Of a stretch of DNA of 64,000 nt, positions 46,208 through 56,256 are shown in pieces. Numbering within the stretch: position 1 is the stretch's first letter; each line of letters begins with the position of its first letter. This stretch comes from Pseudomonas lutea (GTDB taxonomy: Bacteria > Pseudomonadota > Gammaproteobacteria > Pseudomonadales > Pseudomonadaceae). The notes below the pieces were generated by a model. That model was given only the letters and a program-made list of their open reading frames with translations. It was not told where the DNA came from and searched no databases. The DNA is taken from positions 1,612,001-1,676,000 of the forward strand of contig NZ_JRMB01000002.1 of NCBI RefSeq assembly GCF_000759445.1. Reading direction: 5' to 3'. The position numbers and the translations under genes are program-made.

Positions 46208-46892
46208 GCTGATCACCTTCGATCTGGACGATACGCTGTGGGAAACCGCACCGGCGATTGTCAGTGCCGAGGCCAAGCTGCGTGAGTGGCTCACGGCGAA
46301 CGCCCCTAGGCTTGGCCCGGTTCCGGTCGAGCATTTGTGGGAAATCCGCTCACGCCTGATTGAAGAAGACCCGACGTTCAAGCACCGCATCAGCGCACTG
46401 CGCCGCAAGGTTCTTTTCCGTGCGCTCGAAGATGCCGGCTACGCGGAAGCTGAAGCCCAGGACCTGGCTGACCAGAGCTTTGAGGTGTTTCTTCAGGGCC
46501 GGCATCAGCTGGACATCTTCCCTGAGGTCGTCCCGACACTGGAGATTTTGACCAAGTCTTATACGCTGGGGGTCGTGACCAACGGCAACGCCGACGTGCG
46601 CCGCCTGGGCCTGGCCGATTACTTTGCGTTCGCGTTGTGCGCAGAAGATCTGGGCATCGGCAAACCCGATCCCGCGCCCTTCATCGAAGCGCTGAAACGC
46701 GGGCAGGCTCATGCCAGAGAAGCCGTGCACGTAGGCGACCACCCCGGCGATGACATTGCCGGCGCACAACGCGCGGGGTTGCGAGCCGTCTGGTACAACC
46801 CCGGCGGCAAGGCGTGGGAGGCTGACAAGGCTCCAGATGCCGAAATCAGTAGCCTGACGCAACTGCCAGAGGTGCTGGCGCGCTGGGCTTGA
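46197..46892 (+). CDS. HAD-family phosphatase, YigB-like
   Basis: The 231-residue protein has HAD motif [11 protein letters not shown] (nucleophile Asp9, acid Asp11), motif II VTNGNAD, the motif III lysine in GKPDPAPF and motif [11 protein letters not shown]. It resembles E. coli YigB, an FMN/5-amino-6-ribitylamino-uracil phosphate phosphatase encoded next to xerC. The assignment to flavin synthesis is by position and similarity. ATG 46197 lies within the end of xerC. Confidence 0.9.
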   Translation: MSIKLITFDLDDTLWETAPAIVSAEAKLREWLTANAPRLGPVPVEHLWEIRSRLIEEDPTFKHRISALRRKVLFRALEDAGYAEAEAQDLADQSFEVFLQGRHQLDIFPEVVPTLEILTKSYTLGVVTNGNADVRRLGLADYFAFALCAEDLGIGKPDPAPFIEALKRGQAHAREAVHVGDHPGDDIAGAQRAGLRAVWYNPGGKAWEADKAPDAEISSLTQLPEVLARWA

Positions 46893-46955
46893 TCCCCAAC
46901 CCACGCTGCGCGAACGCCAGCCTTCGCCTGGGCAACACGAATCGCAGGCAATAAA

Positions 46956-46978
46956 AAACCCGCAGCGACAGCGGGTTT
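46956..46978. terminator. Terminator between the xerC operon and sutA
   Basis: AAACCCGC-AGCGACA-GCGGGTTT is an 8-bp stem with T/A tracts. The longer T-run (six T, then ATT) is on the minus strand for sutA, while the plus-strand tail is TTTCTC. It probably ends both messages. Confidence 0.85.
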
Positions 46979-47002
46979 CTCATCAAGCGCGAACACCTTC
47001 CT

Positions 47003-47335
47003 TCAGATAGGACGGCTGCCGTACTTGTTGTCAGGCTTCTTGGGCGGATCGGCGACCACATTGGCCTCCACTTCCACGACCTTCCCACCCCGGGCGAGGA
47101 ACTCTTCCATCGCGCGAGCCAGAGCATCACGCTCTTTGTTCTTGGCTTCCACGCTGGGCAATTCGTCAACCGAGACGGCGGCCTTGGCTTTGCCTTTGGC
47201 CGGAGTCGCCGATGCTTCAGGACTGTCTTCGACGTCCGCTACATCGTCATCGGGGGCCGCTGCAAGCTCCTCACCGTCCTCTTCGCCTTCCAGATCGTCT
47301 TCAAGACCTTCGTTATCGATGTCGTCGTCGCTCAT
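47003..47335 (-). CDS. sutA: SutA, RNA-polymerase-associated regulator
   Basis: This small 110-residue protein has a highly acidic disordered N-terminal tail (MSDDDIDNEGLEDDLEGEE-like, 1 to about 45). A short helical centre follows (about 62-85, KERDALARAMEEFLARGG), then a basic C-terminal end. This is the layout of P. aeruginosa SutA, which binds RNA polymerase and raises ribosomal and housekeeping gene expression during slow growth. A 14-bp palindrome lies about 37 bp upstream of the start. It has its own terminator. Confidence 0.9.
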   Translation of the reverse strand: MSDDDIDNEGLEDDLEGEEDGEELAAAPDDDVADVEDSPEASATPAKGKAKAAVSVDELPSVEAKNKERDALARAMEEFLARGGKVVEVEANVVADPPKKPDNKYGSRPI

Positions 47336-47428
47336 GTTCTACCTCATGACTTGCGAAAGCAGATTAGTTATAGCCCAGCTGGGCTCGATTTCTTGGACAG
47401 CCGGAAAAAATTCAACTACCGCCCACAC

Positions 47429-47860
47429 TCAGCGGTCGTGCCCCTCACCCTGAAGGGTGACGAGGACTTTACGAGCACCGCCTGTATCACGATGCTCGCC
47501 CAGATAAATACCTTGCCATGTCCCCAACGCCAGCCGGCCATTTGTAACCGGTAATGTCAGCTGGCAGCCAAGCAGACTGGCTTTGAAGTGCGCGGGCAAG
47601 TCGTCGGGACCTTCGTCGTCATGCTCGTACCCGTCGCGGCCCTGAGGCACAAGACGATTGAAAAAACGCTCGAAGTCGCGACGTACCGCAGGGTCGGCGT
47701 TCTCGTTGACGGTCAACGAGGCCGAGGTGTGTTGCAGCCAGACATGCAGCAGGCCAATGCGGCATTCGCGTAATTCGCGAAGCCCTGCAACGATCTCGTC
47801 AGTCACCAGATGGAAACCACGAGGCCTTGCCCGCAGCGTGATCAAGGTCTGTTGCCACAT
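47429..47860 (-). CDS. yjbQ: YjbQ family protein (UPF0047)
   Basis: The 143-residue protein has the conserved YjbQ core: [36 protein letters not shown] segment, the acidic [19 protein letters not shown] and [14 protein letters not shown]. The family forms trimers with a metal-like histidine pocket. A weak secondary thiamine-phosphate synthase activity is known for E. coli YjbQ, but the physiological role is uncertain. It lies upstream of sutA on the same strand, 93 bp apart. Confidence 0.92.
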   Translation of the reverse strand: MWQQTLITLRARPRGFHLVTDEIVAGLRELRECRIGLLHVWLQHTSASLTVNENADPAVRRDFERFFNRLVPQGRDGYEHDDEGPDDLPAHFKASLLGCQLTLPVTNGRLALGTWQGIYLGEHRDTGGARKVLVTLQGEGHDR

Positions 47861-48069
47861 ACCGTTCTCCGCCCTTCGGCGCGCATTCTAACGCGCTGGA
47901 AAAAAAAACAAAGTGCGCAATGAGTGACGATTTGCGCCAGTCGAGAATCAAGGCATTTATGCCTTCGCAAGCGCACCGGATCCTCAATCATGAGCGAGCG
48001 CCGCGACCCATGCCAAGACACGAAACGGTCCGCCTTCCGCAGACCACCCTATCGACAAACGCCAGGCAA

Positions 48070-48098
48070 AAAAATGCCCGGATAACCGGGCATTTTTT
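48070..48098. terminator. Terminator after amtB
   Basis: AATGCCCGG-ATAA-CCGGGCATT with flanking A and T runs is a strong symmetrical terminator 11 bp beyond the amtB stop. It can also stop any transcription arriving from the plus strand. Confidence 0.95.
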
Positions 48099-48108
48099 GA
48101 CGTGTGGA

Positions 48109-49446
48109 TTACAAGTTGTAGCCACGCTCGTTGTGTTGAGCCAGGTCCAGACCGACCGCTTCTTCTTCTTCGGTAACACGCAGGCCCATGACCATGTCGA
48201 GCACCTTGAGAATGATGAAGGTCACGATCGCGGTGTAGATGACTGTGAAGCCGACGCCTTTGCACTGAATCCAGACTTGTGCCGCGATGTCAGTCACGGT
48301 GCCAAAGCCGCCCAGTGACGGCGCTGCGAACACGCCGGTCAGGATCGCGCCGAGGATACCGCCGATCCCGTGCACACCAAAGGCGTCCAGCGAGTCATCG
48401 TAGCCCAGCTTGCGCTTCAGGCTGGTGGCGCAGAAGAAGCACACTACGCCTGCCGCGAGACCAATAATCAGGCCACCCATCGGGCCGACGGTACCTGCTG
48501 CAGGGGTAACGGCAACCAGACCGGCAACCACACCCGAGGCAATGCCCAGAGCGCTTGGCTTACCGTGGGTCAGCCACTCGGCGAACATCCAGCCCAGCGC
48601 TGCCGCAGCGGTAGCGATCTGAGTAACCAGCATGGCCATGCCGGCAGTGCCGTTGGCAGCAGCCGCCGAGCCGGCGTTGAAGCCAAACCAGCCTACCCAC
48701 AGCATGGCGGCACCCACCAGGGTATAACCCAGGTTGTGCGGAGCCATCGGGGTTGTCGGGAAACCTTTACGCTTGCCGAGTACCAGGCACGCTACCAGGC
48801 CAGCCACACCGGCGTTGATGTGAACAACGGTGCCGCCCGCGAAATCGAGCACGCCCCAGTCCCACAAAAGACCGCCGACGCCACTCCAGACCATGTGCGC
48901 AATCGGTGCATAAACCAGCGTGAACCAGATCGCCATGAAGATCAGCATCGCGGAGAACTTCATGCGTTCCGCGAACGCGCCGACGATCAGCGCCGGGGTG
49001 ATGATCGCGAAGGTCATCTGGAACGTAACGAAAACGGCTTCGGGAAACAATGCCGCCGGGCCTGTGATGCTAGCGGGCGTGATGCCTGCCAGGAACGCCT
49101 TCGAGAGGCCGCCGACGAAGGAGTTGAAGTTGACGACGTTGGCTTCCATCCCGGTGGTGTCGAACGCCATGCTGTAGCCGTAAACGACCCACAGGATGCT
49201 GATCAGGCCGGTGATGGCGAAGCACTGCATCATCACGGAAAGAATGTTTTTGGAGCGAACCATGCCGCCGTAGAACAGCGCCAGGCCGGGGATGGTCATG
49301 AACAGCACCAGGGCGGTCGAGGTCAGCATCCAGGCGGTGTCGCCAGAATTGAGTACAGGGGCTGCCACTTCGTCTGCCGCCATGGCCAAGCCAGGGGTGA
49401 CGAGGGACAACAGGGCTCCTAGCCCTGCGAATTGACGCAGAGTCAT
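48109..49446 (-). CDS. amtB: Ammonium transporter AmtB
   Basis: The 445-residue protein has a signal peptide (1-23, AMA cleavage) and eleven membrane helices, as in AmtB. It conducts ammonium into the cell and is blocked by deuridylylated GlnK. Family signatures include the aromatic gate region WMLTSTALVLFMTIPGLALFYGG-like N-terminus and the DFAGGTVVHINAGVAG pore segment with its twin-histidine partner later. It follows glnK at a 33-bp interval, the standard glnK-amtB operon, and ends at a strong terminator. Confidence 0.96.
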   Translation of the reverse strand: MTLRQFAGLGALLSLVTPGLAMAADEVAAPVLNSGDTAWMLTSTALVLFMTIPGLALFYGGMVRSKNILSVMMQCFAITGLISILWVVYGYSMAFDTTGMEANVVNFNSFVGGLSKAFLAGITPASITGPAALFPEAVFVTFQMTFAIITPALIVGAFAERMKFSAMLIFMAIWFTLVYAPIAHMVWSGVGGLLWDWGVLDFAGGTVVHINAGVAGLVACLVLGKRKGFPTTPMAPHNLGYTLVGAAMLWVGWFGFNAGSAAAANGTAGMAMLVTQIATAAAALGWMFAEWLTHGKPSALGIASGVVAGLVAVTPAAGTVGPMGGLIIGLAAGVVCFFCATSLKRKLGYDDSLDAFGVHGIGGILGAILTGVFAAPSLGGFGTVTDIAAQVWIQCKGVGFTVIYTAIVTFIILKVLDMVMGLRVTEEEEAVGLDLAQHNERGYNL

Positions 49447-49479
49447 ATTGTTTTCTCCTGGGGCTTTGGGTTTGGCGGC

Positions 49480-50231
<752 letters not shown>

Positions 50232-50516
50232 ATGCTCGCCCCCAAAGCCTTCCTCGACGCCCTGAGCGGCCACGCCTCCCGCCTCTTCACCGGCGAAACC
50301 CCTGTTCCTCGAAGCGAATTCGAAGCCCAGTTCAAGGCCCTGCTGCAAAGCGGGTTCAGCAAGCTGGATCTGGTTAGCCGGGAAGAATTCGACAGCCAGA
50401 TGATCGTGCTCGCCCGCACCCGTGCCCGTCTTGAGGCACTGGAGGCGAAGGTGGCGGAAATGGAGGCGCAACTAGCGACGCAACCACACGCGTCGGGGGA
50501 TGAGCCACAGGGTTGA
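50232..50516 (+). CDS. ubiK: Ubiquinone biosynthesis accessory factor UbiK (YqiC/BMFP)
   Basis: The 94-residue protein has the BMFP-domain pattern SEFEAQFKALLQSGFSKLDLVSREEFD and a C-terminal coiled coil (ARLEALEAKVAEME) that makes it trimeric. UbiK helps assemble the aerobic ubiquinone complex with UbiJ in the cytoplasm near the membrane. It is monocistronic between glnK and comM. ATG 50232 follows AGGAATCTC. Confidence 0.92.
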   Translation: MLAPKAFLDALSGHASRLFTGETPVPRSEFEAQFKALLQSGFSKLDLVSREEFDSQMIVLARTRARLEALEAKVAEMEAQLATQPHASGDEPQG

Positions 50517-50718
50517 GCGCTTAACCCTGTGAGTGCTCAGGCGCAGTGCGCAATGCGCTGAACCTGAGCCCTGATCGCCTCCACCGTGGCAATCGAGTTA
50601 TCCCCCCGTGCCCCTGCCCTTCAATACACACCCCGAAAAACATGCCCCCGCCAACCCGCGGGGCCAATGACTATCCTTCAGCTCGCCGCAGGAAGCGGTT
50701 CTGCCTTCAAGGAAAGTC

Positions 50719-52212
50719 ATGTCCCTCGCGATTGTTCTGAGCCGCGCCCAAGTTGGCGTGGAAGCGCCCGCCGTGACCGTCGAAACCCATCTCGCCAATG
50801 GCCTGCCGAGCCTGACGCTGGTGGGTCTGCCGGAGGGTGCGGTGAAGGAAAGCAAGGATCGGGTGCGCAGCGCCCTCCTCAACTGTCGGCTGGAATACCC
50901 GGCGCGACGGATCACGCTCAATCTCGCTCCCGCCGACTTACCCAAGGACGGCGGGCGATTTGATCTGGCCATTGCGCTTGGCTTGCTCGCCGCGAGCGCG
51001 CAGGTGCCCACGCTGGCCCTGGAAGGCATCGAGTGTCTTGGCGAGTTGGCGTTGTCGGGGGCGATTCGAGCCGTGCAAGGCGTGCTCCCGGCGGCGCTTG
51101 CCGCGCGGGAAGCCGGGCACACGCTGATCGTGCCGGCGGTAAATGCCGAGGAAGCGTGCCTGGCGTCAGGCCTGAAGGTAATCGCTGTCAGTCATCTGCT
51201 GGAGCTGGTGTCCCACCTGAACGGGCATACGGTCATCGCGCCTTATAAGTCCAATGGACTGATTCTACAGACGCAGCCTTATCCTGACTTAAGCGAGGTG
51301 CAAGGCCAGACCGCTGCCAAACGCGCGTTGTTGGTGGCCGCAGCCGGCGCACACAATCTTCTTTTCAGCGGACCGCCCGGCACTGGCAAAACGCTGCTAG
51401 CCAGCCGCCTGCCGGGGTTGTTGCCACCGTTGAATGAGCTCGAAGCACTGGAGGTCGCGGCAATTCAATCGGTCGCCAGTCATGCCCCTTTGACCAGTTG
51501 GCCCCAACGGCCTTTCAGGCAACCTCATCATTCGGCGTCGGGTCCTGCTCTGGTCGGAGGTGGCAGTCGTCCGCAACCCGGTGAGATCACCCTCGCGCAC
51601 CACGGCGTGCTGTTTCTGGACGAGCTGCCGGAGTTTGACCGACGCGTGCTGGAGGTGCTGCGAGAGCCCCTTGAGTCTGGCCATATCGTGATTTCCCGGG
51701 CGAGGGATCGAGTGCGCTTCCCGGCGCGCTTCCAACTGGTCGCAGCGATGAACCCTTGCCCATGCGGGTACCACGGTGAGCCAACCGGGCGCTGCCGTTG
51801 CTCGACCGATCAGATTCAGCGTTACCGCAACAAGCTGTCCGGGCCGCTGCTCGACCGGATTGACCTGCATCTGACGGTCGCGCGTGAGACGACGTCGCTG
51901 GCAGGCGCGCAGGGCACCAAGGGTGAAAGCGCCCGCGCGGCTGAAGCAGTGTCTGAAGCCCGGCAGCGCCAGGAACGACGGCAGGGCTGCGCCAACGCAT
52001 TTCTCGACCTGCCCGCGCTACGCCAACACTGCGCGCTGCTACCGGAAGACGAAGCCTGGCTCGAAATTGCCTGTGAGCGCCTCAACCTTTCCCTGCGCGC
52101 CGCACACCGTCTGCTGAAGGTTGCGAGAACGCTGGCGGATCTGGAGAAGGTGGACGCAATCGCCCGCTGCCACATTGCAGAGGCGCTGCAGTATCGGCCG
52201 TCGTCTAATTGA
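50719..52212 (+). CDS. comM: ComM/YifB AAA+ helicase
   Basis: The 497-residue protein has an N-terminal Lon-like S5 domain (1 to about 170), an AAA+ magnesium-chelatase type ATPase domain with Walker A GPPGTGKT at 218-225, and a C-terminal lid. The zinc-like cysteines are MNPCPCGYHG and GRCRCS. ComM is a hexameric helicase that promotes branch migration during natural transformation and possibly other recombination. The start follows AAGGAAAGTC. A relBE-type pair lies immediately downstream. Confidence 0.94.
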   Translation: MSLAIVLSRAQVGVEAPAVTVETHLANGLPSLTLVGLPEGAVKESKDRVRSALLNCRLEYPARRITLNLAPADLPKDGGRFDLAIALGLLAASAQVPTLALEGIECLGELALSGAIRAVQGVLPAALAAREAGHTLIVPAVNAEEACLASGLKVIAVSHLLELVSHLNGHTVIAPYKSNGLILQTQPYPDLSEVQGQTAAKRALLVAAAGAHNLLFSGPPGTGKTLLASRLPGLLPPLNELEALEVAAIQSVASHAPLTSWPQRPFRQPHHSASGPALVGGGSRPQPGEITLAHHGVLFLDELPEFDRRVLEVLREPLESGHIVISRARDRVRFPARFQLVAAMNPCPCGYHGEPTGRCRCSTDQIQRYRNKLSGPLLDRIDLHLTVARETTSLAGAQGTKGESARAAEAVSEARQRQERRQGCANAFLDLPALRQHCALLPEDEAWLEIACERLNLSLRAAHRLLKVARTLADLEKVDAIARCHIAEALQYRPSSN

Positions 52213-52221
52213 AGATGGTTG

Positions 52222-52250
52222 TTGTACGTATCTCATCTGAGATACATAGT
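52222..52250 (+). promoter_or_regulatory. Promoter/operator of the toxin-antitoxin pair
   Basis: The perfect dyad GTATCTCA-TC-TGAGATAC (52228-52245) lies 30 bp before the antitoxin start. A weak TTGTAC (52222-52227) and CATAGT (52245-52250) flank it at 17-bp spacing, so bound antitoxin would cover the promoter. This is the expected autoregulatory layout of a RelB-type module. Confidence 0.65.
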
Positions 52251-52274
52251 GCTCTTTTTTCAGGAGTAGCCCTC

Positions 52275-52574
52275 ATGACAACCCAGACTTCAATGCTGCA
52301 TGTCAGGATCGATCAGGCGCTTAAAACCGAGGCGTCGGAAACTTTGGCCAACTTCGGCCTGACAATCTCCGATGCCGTACGTATTTTACTCACGCGGGTC
52401 GTCCGAGAAGGCGGCCTGCCCGCAGGCCTTGGCGCGCACCCGGATGCTTACGATCAATGGTTTAAAGCCAAGGTGCGTGAAGCCATGGATGACTCGGGGC
52501 CGACGCACTCGCACGAGGACGTCATGGCTGCCGCCACAGAACTACTTGAAAGGAAGCGCGGTGCTGAGACTTGA
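52275..52574 (+). CDS. RelB/DinJ-family antitoxin
   Basis: The 99-residue protein has the ribbon-helix-helix RelB/DinJ N-terminus MLHVRIDQALKTEASETL, then GLTISDAVRILLTRVV, and a flexible acidic C-terminus (HSHEDVMAAATELLERK) that would wrap the toxin. It should neutralise the RelE-like product and repress its own promoter through the dyad. ATG 52275 follows AGGAG. The toxin gene overlaps its last 14 bases. Confidence 0.9.
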   Translation: MTTQTSMLHVRIDQALKTEASETLANFGLTISDAVRILLTRVVREGGLPAGLGAHPDAYDQWFKAKVREAMDDSGPTHSHEDVMAAATELLERKRGAET

Positions 52575-52866
52575 ATGGACCAAGTATGCCAAAGCGGATT
52601 TGCTGGCGATTCTTGAATACATCGCGAACCATGACGCCAACGCAGCGCGGCGTTTCAAGGAGGAAGTCGATTTACGCATCGGCCACCTCCCTCGCCACCC
52701 CAGGCTTTATAAAACCGGTCGGGAAGCAGGCACCAGGGAGATTGTAGTGGCTCCGAACTACTTGGTTGTGTATGCCGAAGCCCCCACAACCGTTCTCATT
52801 CTTCGGGTTTTGCATGCTGCACAACAGTGGCCTCAGCCGCCCAGGATTGAACACCGGCCGCGCTGA
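52561..52866 (+). CDS. RelE/ParE-superfamily toxin
   Basis: The 101-residue protein has the RelE/ParE fold pattern: RLEWTKYAKADLLAILEYIA, a central helix with RFKEEVDLRIGHL and the sheet GTREIVVAPNYLVVYAEA ending ILRVLHAAQQW. The presence of an arginine pair and no obvious gyrase-type markers leaves open ribosome-dependent mRNA cleavage versus gyrase inhibition. I start it at GTG 52561, preceded by AAAGGAAG within the antitoxin gene; translation coupling is implied. Confidence 0.88.
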   Translation: MLRLEWTKYAKADLLAILEYIANHDANAARRFKEEVDLRIGHLPRHPRLYKTGREAGTREIVVAPNYLVVYAEAPTTVLILRVLHAAQQWPQPPRIEHRPR

Positions 52867-52964
52867 CGCATCCGCGTTGAGGGCGCCCCTGCGACGGCGT
52901 CAGCTCCAAAGAGGCACGGCGTGCGGGAGCGCACGTTGCTCCCCCGACTGTCAGCTCGCTGACA

Positions 52965-54941
52965 TCACCGAAACCTATCCACTTCCTTCTGCAAGTCAGC
53001 CGCCAGAGAGTTGAGCTCTTGCGCGGTGATCGCCAGGTTCGACACGACTTCGCGCTGTTCGCTGTTGGCCAGCGCGATGCTTTGCAGGTTGGCGCTGAGC
53101 AGGGTCGCGGTGTTGCTTTGCTCCTGAGTTGCCGTGGTGATGGAGGTGAACTGTTCGCCGGCAGAGCGGCTTTGTTCGTCGATCGTCGCCAGCGCCGCCG
53201 CGACCTTGGCGTTGCGTGACAAGCCTTCCTGCATCAAAGCATTGCCTTGTTGCATGGTGTTAATGGCGTTGCTGGTCTCTTGCTGAATGCTGCTGATCAT
53301 GCCGGAGATTTCGTCAGTGGCCTGACGGGTACGTGAGGCAAGGCTGCGCACCTCATCCGCCACCACAGCAAAGCCACGACCCTGCTCACCGGCACGAGCT
53401 GCCTCAATGGCAGCGTTCAGGGCCAGCAGGTTGGTTTGCTCGGCAATCGAGGTGATCACGCTGACGATGCCACCAATCTCTTGCGAGCGTTGACCCAGGG
53501 TATCGATGACCGTCGCAGTGCTGCTCAGTGAGCCAGCAATCTGCTCCAGCGAGGCCGATGCCTCTTCCATCGAGGCGCGGCCGATGCGTGTCTGCTGGGC
53601 GTTGCCCTGGGCCATGCGTTCGGTGCTGCCCATGTTGTCGGCGATCGTCAGGGCCGTGGCACTGAACTCCTCCACCGCACCGGCCATGCTGGTGATCTCG
53701 CCGGACTGCTGTTCCATCCCTTCATACGCCCCGCCCGACAATCCGGACAAGGCATTGGCGCGGCCGCTGACTTCCTGCGCCGCGGTGCGAATATGGGAAA
53801 CCATGGTTTCCAGGGCCTGCCCCATCTTGTTGAAGCTGCTTGCCAACTGGCCGATTTCGTCGCGACTGGTGATGTTCAGCCGCACACTCAAATTCCCTGC
53901 ACCCAAGGCTTCTGCCTGATCAACCAGAGCAGAGAGCGGTCGCAGTTTGCTACGCAGCAGCCAGATGGCCGCACCTACTGCAATCAGCATTGCCAACAGG
54001 CTGCCAATCGCCAATTGGGTACCGACGCTCCATGTCACGGCGCTGATCTCGGCCCTTGGCATGGTTGCGAGAACCACCCACGGACCACCCGCGAATTTCT
54101 CACCCACCGTATAGAAATCTTCACCGGCGTCCTGCCAGAAATGCCCGACGCCGGGCGATTTGACGAACGTGGCCAGCGTAGCGCTCGCCTGATCGAGGTC
54201 TTTGACGCCCGCAGGCGCCACCAGCCATTTGTTCTGCTCATCCAGCAGCGCCAGCGAGCCGGTGGAACCGATTCGGAAATTCTTGAGATTATCGAACTGG
54301 GCTTTCTGCGCGTCGGTGTAATCGAAGCCCACAAACAGCACAGCGATGACCTTGCCGCCGGCGTCACGCACCGGGGTGTATTGGGTCATGTACAAGCGAT
54401 CGAACAATAGGGCGCGGCCGACATATTCCTGGCCCGCAAGCAGCTTCTCGTAGGCCGGATGTTTGTGATCCAGCACGGTGCCGATGGCACGTGACCCGTC
54501 CTGCTTGCTCAGAGAAGTGCTGATACGCACGAAGTCTTCGCCGCTGCGTACGAACACAGTCGCTACACCGGCAGTCATTTTTTTGAAGTCATCGACCTCT
54601 GTGAAGTCATTGTTCAGCGCGGTGCCGTTAAGCAGCAGCGCCGGCGTTTGCGCGCCCGCAACTGCGATCTGCTGATCGGTCTGAATGCTCAGACCTTCAG
54701 AGAAGCGCTTCTCGAACAGACCGCTCAAGCGCTGGGTGCTGTCGCGCAAGGTGCTGTGGAACGTATTGAGCTGATCGGCAAGCAAGCGGGCTTCACTGCC
54801 CATGTGCTCTTCGCGGATCACAAGGTTCGCCGAGTCCAGAGAACGCAGGGCGAACAGCGTGCTGCCACTGATGACGACGGCCAGAATAACGGCCAGGGCA
54901 ATACCGAGTTGCGAAGCAATTCGGGCGCGAGGCTGAGGCAT
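52965..54941 (-). CDS. Cache-domain methyl-accepting chemotaxis protein
   Basis: The 658-residue receptor has TM1 (10-31), a periplasmic Cache-type domain of about 270 residues, TM2 (306-329), a HAMP linker (330-383) and the MA signalling domain. That domain has the hairpin tip [20 protein letters not shown]. The periplasmic part resembles Cache_3-Cache_2 sensors of small ligands. No C-terminal CheR/CheB tether is present. It is monocistronic and converges on the toxin gene. The ligand is unknown. Confidence 0.93.
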   Translation of the reverse strand: MPQPRARIASQLGIALAVILAVVISGSTLFALRSLDSANLVIREEHMGSEARLLADQLNTFHSTLRDSTQRLSGLFEKRFSEGLSIQTDQQIAVAGAQTPALLLNGTALNNDFTEVDDFKKMTAGVATVFVRSGEDFVRISTSLSKQDGSRAIGTVLDHKHPAYEKLLAGQEYVGRALLFDRLYMTQYTPVRDAGGKVIAVLFVGFDYTDAQKAQFDNLKNFRIGSTGSLALLDEQNKWLVAPAGVKDLDQASATLATFVKSPGVGHFWQDAGEDFYTVGEKFAGGPWVVLATMPRAEISAVTWSVGTQLAIGSLLAMLIAVGAAIWLLRSKLRPLSALVDQAEALGAGNLSVRLNITSRDEIGQLASSFNKMGQALETMVSHIRTAAQEVSGRANALSGLSGGAYEGMEQQSGEITSMAGAVEEFSATALTIADNMGSTERMAQGNAQQTRIGRASMEEASASLEQIAGSLSSTATVIDTLGQRSQEIGGIVSVITSIAEQTNLLALNAAIEAARAGEQGRGFAVVADEVRSLASRTRQATDEISGMISSIQQETSNAINTMQQGNALMQEGLSRNAKVAAALATIDEQSRSAGEQFTSITTATQEQSNTATLLSANLQSIALANSEQREVVSNLAITAQELNSLAADLQKEVDRFR

Positions 54942-55173
54942 GGGGGCTCCTTGCCGAACGACTGGACCGCTCTGATTACAGGAGCACCATTCGGACGATT
55001 TCTGATAGAAAGGATTTATGAAACCGATAGAGATAAATCGGGTCTGCAGTCACAGATTCGGCTGACGATGGGAATACTTGAGTCCTACACGCGGTCTTAG
55101 GACGCAGGCGCTTCAAGCCGATGCGCAGACCTGCATGACTTCCCTGGCCCGGTTGGCCCTTGTACGTGAACTG

Positions 55174-56094
55174 CTACTCAAGAGTGGTCACACTGGGCAA
55201 CTCCATTGCCTGTACTTCGCTCTGCAAGAAATCACTCAGCCGCCGAAGACGCTCGCCGCCCGGACGGGTTTTGGGCCACACCAGATAGTAACTTTCGCCA
55301 CTGACCACCGCCGTGCGCCATGGCAGGCTGAGTCGGCCTTGGGCCACATCTTCGGCCACCATCAGCAGATCACCCATGGATACCCCGTAGCCGCGAGCCG
55401 CCGCGATCATGCCCAGCTCAAGCGTGTCGAACACCTGCCCACCCTTGAGCGAGACCCGTTCGGACAGGTCCATGCGCTCCAGCCACCGACGCCAGTCGCG
55501 GCGATCTGGCGTGGGGTGCAGCAGTTCGGCGCTCGCCAAACGCTCGGCGTCCCACGGGGCGTCGTCCAGCAATGTGGGCGCGCCGACTGGAATCAGCAGC
55601 TCGGGGAACAGGTATGTCGCCTCCCACTCTGGCGGGAAGTGCCCATGGCTGAGCAGCACGGCGCAGTCGAAAGGCTCTTGGGTGAAGTCCACGCTGTCGA
55701 TATCCATCCACGCACTCGTCAGCTGAACCTCGTTGCCAACCTGCAGATGACGGAAGCGACTTAGCCGCGCCAGCAGCCAGCGCATGGTCAGGGTCGACGG
55801 CGCTTTCATGCGCAAAATGCCCTCCTCTGCCATCAGGGCGCTGCACGCCCGCTCCAGAGCCGAGAACCCCTCACGCACGCCAGGGAGCAGTTCACGCGCT
55901 GCCTCAGTGAGCTGCAAGTTGCGCCCGCTGCGTCGAAACAATCGGCAGGCAAAATGCTCTTCAAGCGTACGGATGTGCCGACTGACTGCACTCTGCGTGA
56001 TCGACAACTCTTCCGCTGCGCGCGTGAACGAACTGTGGCGGGCGGCGGCTTCAAACGCGCGCAGTGCATACAGGGGCGGAAGATTGCGTGACAT
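55174..56094 (-). CDS. LysR-family regulator, GcvA-like
   Basis: This 306-residue LTTR has the winged helix at the N-terminus (LYALRAFEAAARHSSFTRAA, then SITQSAVSRHIRTLEEHF, recognition helix about 32-41) and the two-lobe effector domain. The GcvA subgroup signature is LPPLYALRAFEA. It is divergent from the MATE gene across 162 bp, so it may regulate that gene, although many such regulators act elsewhere. The effector is unknown. Confidence 0.9.
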   Translation of the reverse strand: MSRNLPPLYALRAFEAAARHSSFTRAAEELSITQSAVSRHIRTLEEHFACRLFRRSGRNLQLTEAARELLPGVREGFSALERACSALMAEEGILRMKAPSTLTMRWLLARLSRFRHLQVGNEVQLTSAWMDIDSVDFTQEPFDCAVLLSHGHFPPEWEATYLFPELLIPVGAPTLLDDAPWDAERLASAELLHPTPDRRDWRRWLERMDLSERVSLKGGQVFDTLELGMIAAARGYGVSMGDLLMVAEDVAQGRLSLPWRTAVVSGESYYLVWPKTRPGGERLRRLSDFLQSEVQAMELPSVTTLE

Positions 56095-56256
56095 CGGCAG
56101 GTTTCCTCAGGCAGAACGCGACCGCAGCTACTGTACTGCAGAAATGGCGGTATGAGTTTTACTCATGCAAATGATCGGATTTATCCCTTTGTGCATCCCC
56201 GGCCTAATCCCCACAATGACCGGCCTGCCAACACCCGTCACCCGAGCGCAAAGACC

